Of a stretch of 13,286 nt of DNA, positions 13,108 through 13,286 are shown piece after piece. Location of the stretch: positions 25,844 to 39,129 of the forward strand of contig DLMI01000179.1 of the NCBI GenBank assembly GCA_002478145.1. The letters run 5' to 3'. A program made the position numbers and the translations under genes. Every line of letters begins with the position of its first letter. The stretch's first letter is position 1. Under the pieces are notes generated by a model that searched no databases, was not told the DNA's origin, and saw nothing but the letters and a program-made list of their open reading frames with translations. This DNA is from Acidobacteria bacterium UBA7540 (GTDB taxonomy: Bacteria > Acidobacteriota > Terriglobia > UBA7540).

Positions 13108-13142
13108 CCACGGTCAGAACTGCACTGACCGTGGCTACCCGC
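13108..13142 (-). repeat. Right REP of the RAYT unit
   Basis: On the minus strand GCGGGTAG (13142-13135) is followed by CCACGGTCAG, a 7-base loop and CTGACCGTGG (13117-13108). It is the mirror image of the left REP; only the loop sequence differs. It lies 43 bases upstream of the transposase GTG and may overlap its promoter region. Confidence 0.75.
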
Positions 13143-13286
13143 CCTTTAATGTCTCTAAGAAAGACATGATCGATAAGTTATGCTTTTGCCAGGGGTCCGT
13201 CAAGCTCATCGAGAGAACGCGAGTGCATGCGCGATCGGCCGCCCGCATTACTGATCACTTGGTCGTATAGTCGGAAATAACCGGCC

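Larger units (their letters stand above)
12513..13142. mobile_element. RAYT-REP unit: transposase gene between inverted REP sequences
   Basis: The outer 18 bases are perfect inverted repeats: GCGGGTAGCCACGGTCAG (12513-12530) and CTGACCGTGGCTACCCGC (13125-13142). Each end is itself a hairpin (CCACGGTCAG with CTGACCGTGG, loops CGTTTTT and AACTGCA). GTAG sits directly at the foot of each palindrome, the REP layout recognised by RAYT enzymes. The 630-bp unit encloses a single complete RAYT gene. Confidence 0.82.

Noticed and set aside
9422..13142. Possible CRISPR array among the repeats
   Set aside because: The repeats are inverted or dispersed; there is no series of regularly spaced direct repeats with unique spacers and no cas gene.
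13143..13286. Right end of the window, searched for a gene start, tRNA or terminator
   Set aside because: No supported structure or frame was seen.

Overview
The window looks like a chromosomal piece of an Acidobacteriota-like bacterium (class Terriglobia is my best guess). This rests on gene content (CorC-Era, SSS symporter, M24 peptidase, a DUF6677-like membrane protein, DUF4010) and on dense small intergenic palindromes and repeats of a style I associate with that phylum. The taxonomic call is inference; no marker RNA is present.

Bases 1-6025 (+ strand) are ordinary housekeeping and membrane genes. They are the 3' end of a CorC/HlyC-type protein overlapping era, a sodium:solute symporter, an M24 (Xaa-Pro) peptidase, a DUF6677-like membrane protein, a 58-residue membrane protein, and an MgtC/DUF4010 membrane protein. 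Bases 6117-8420 (- strand) hold a probable two-gene unit: an SDR oxidoreductase followed by a GH88 unsaturated glucuronyl hydrolase. This suggests breakdown of uronic-acid oligosaccharides.

Bases 8427-13142 form an accessory, repeat-rich island. It holds (i) a DUF433 antitoxin gene with a DUF5615 (PIN-like) toxin gene split by a 207-bp MITE-like element; (ii) a complete retron in the order effector - ncRNA - reverse transcriptase; and (iii) a REP-associated tyrosine transposase (RAYT) bounded by perfectly inverted REP sequences.

The retron is the most interesting system. A nucleoside-deoxyribosyltransferase-like effector (10294-11190) is followed by a 217-bp gap and a retron RT (11408-12364). 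The gap plus the effector's last bases fold into a convincing msr-msd RNA: a1/a2 arms (GGCGAGAGGCAGCG near 11174 against CGCTGCC/CTCGCC near 11381), a CTTA-G branch site, two msr hairpins and several strong msd hairpins. The layout parallels retron Ec86 (Eco1), an anti-phage system in which the RT-msDNA complex is thought to hold the effector in check.

The toxin insertion is also unusually clear. Removing bases 9427-9638 (element plus one TTGAA target duplication) restores a 108-codon DUF5615 reading frame, so the event can be read to the base.
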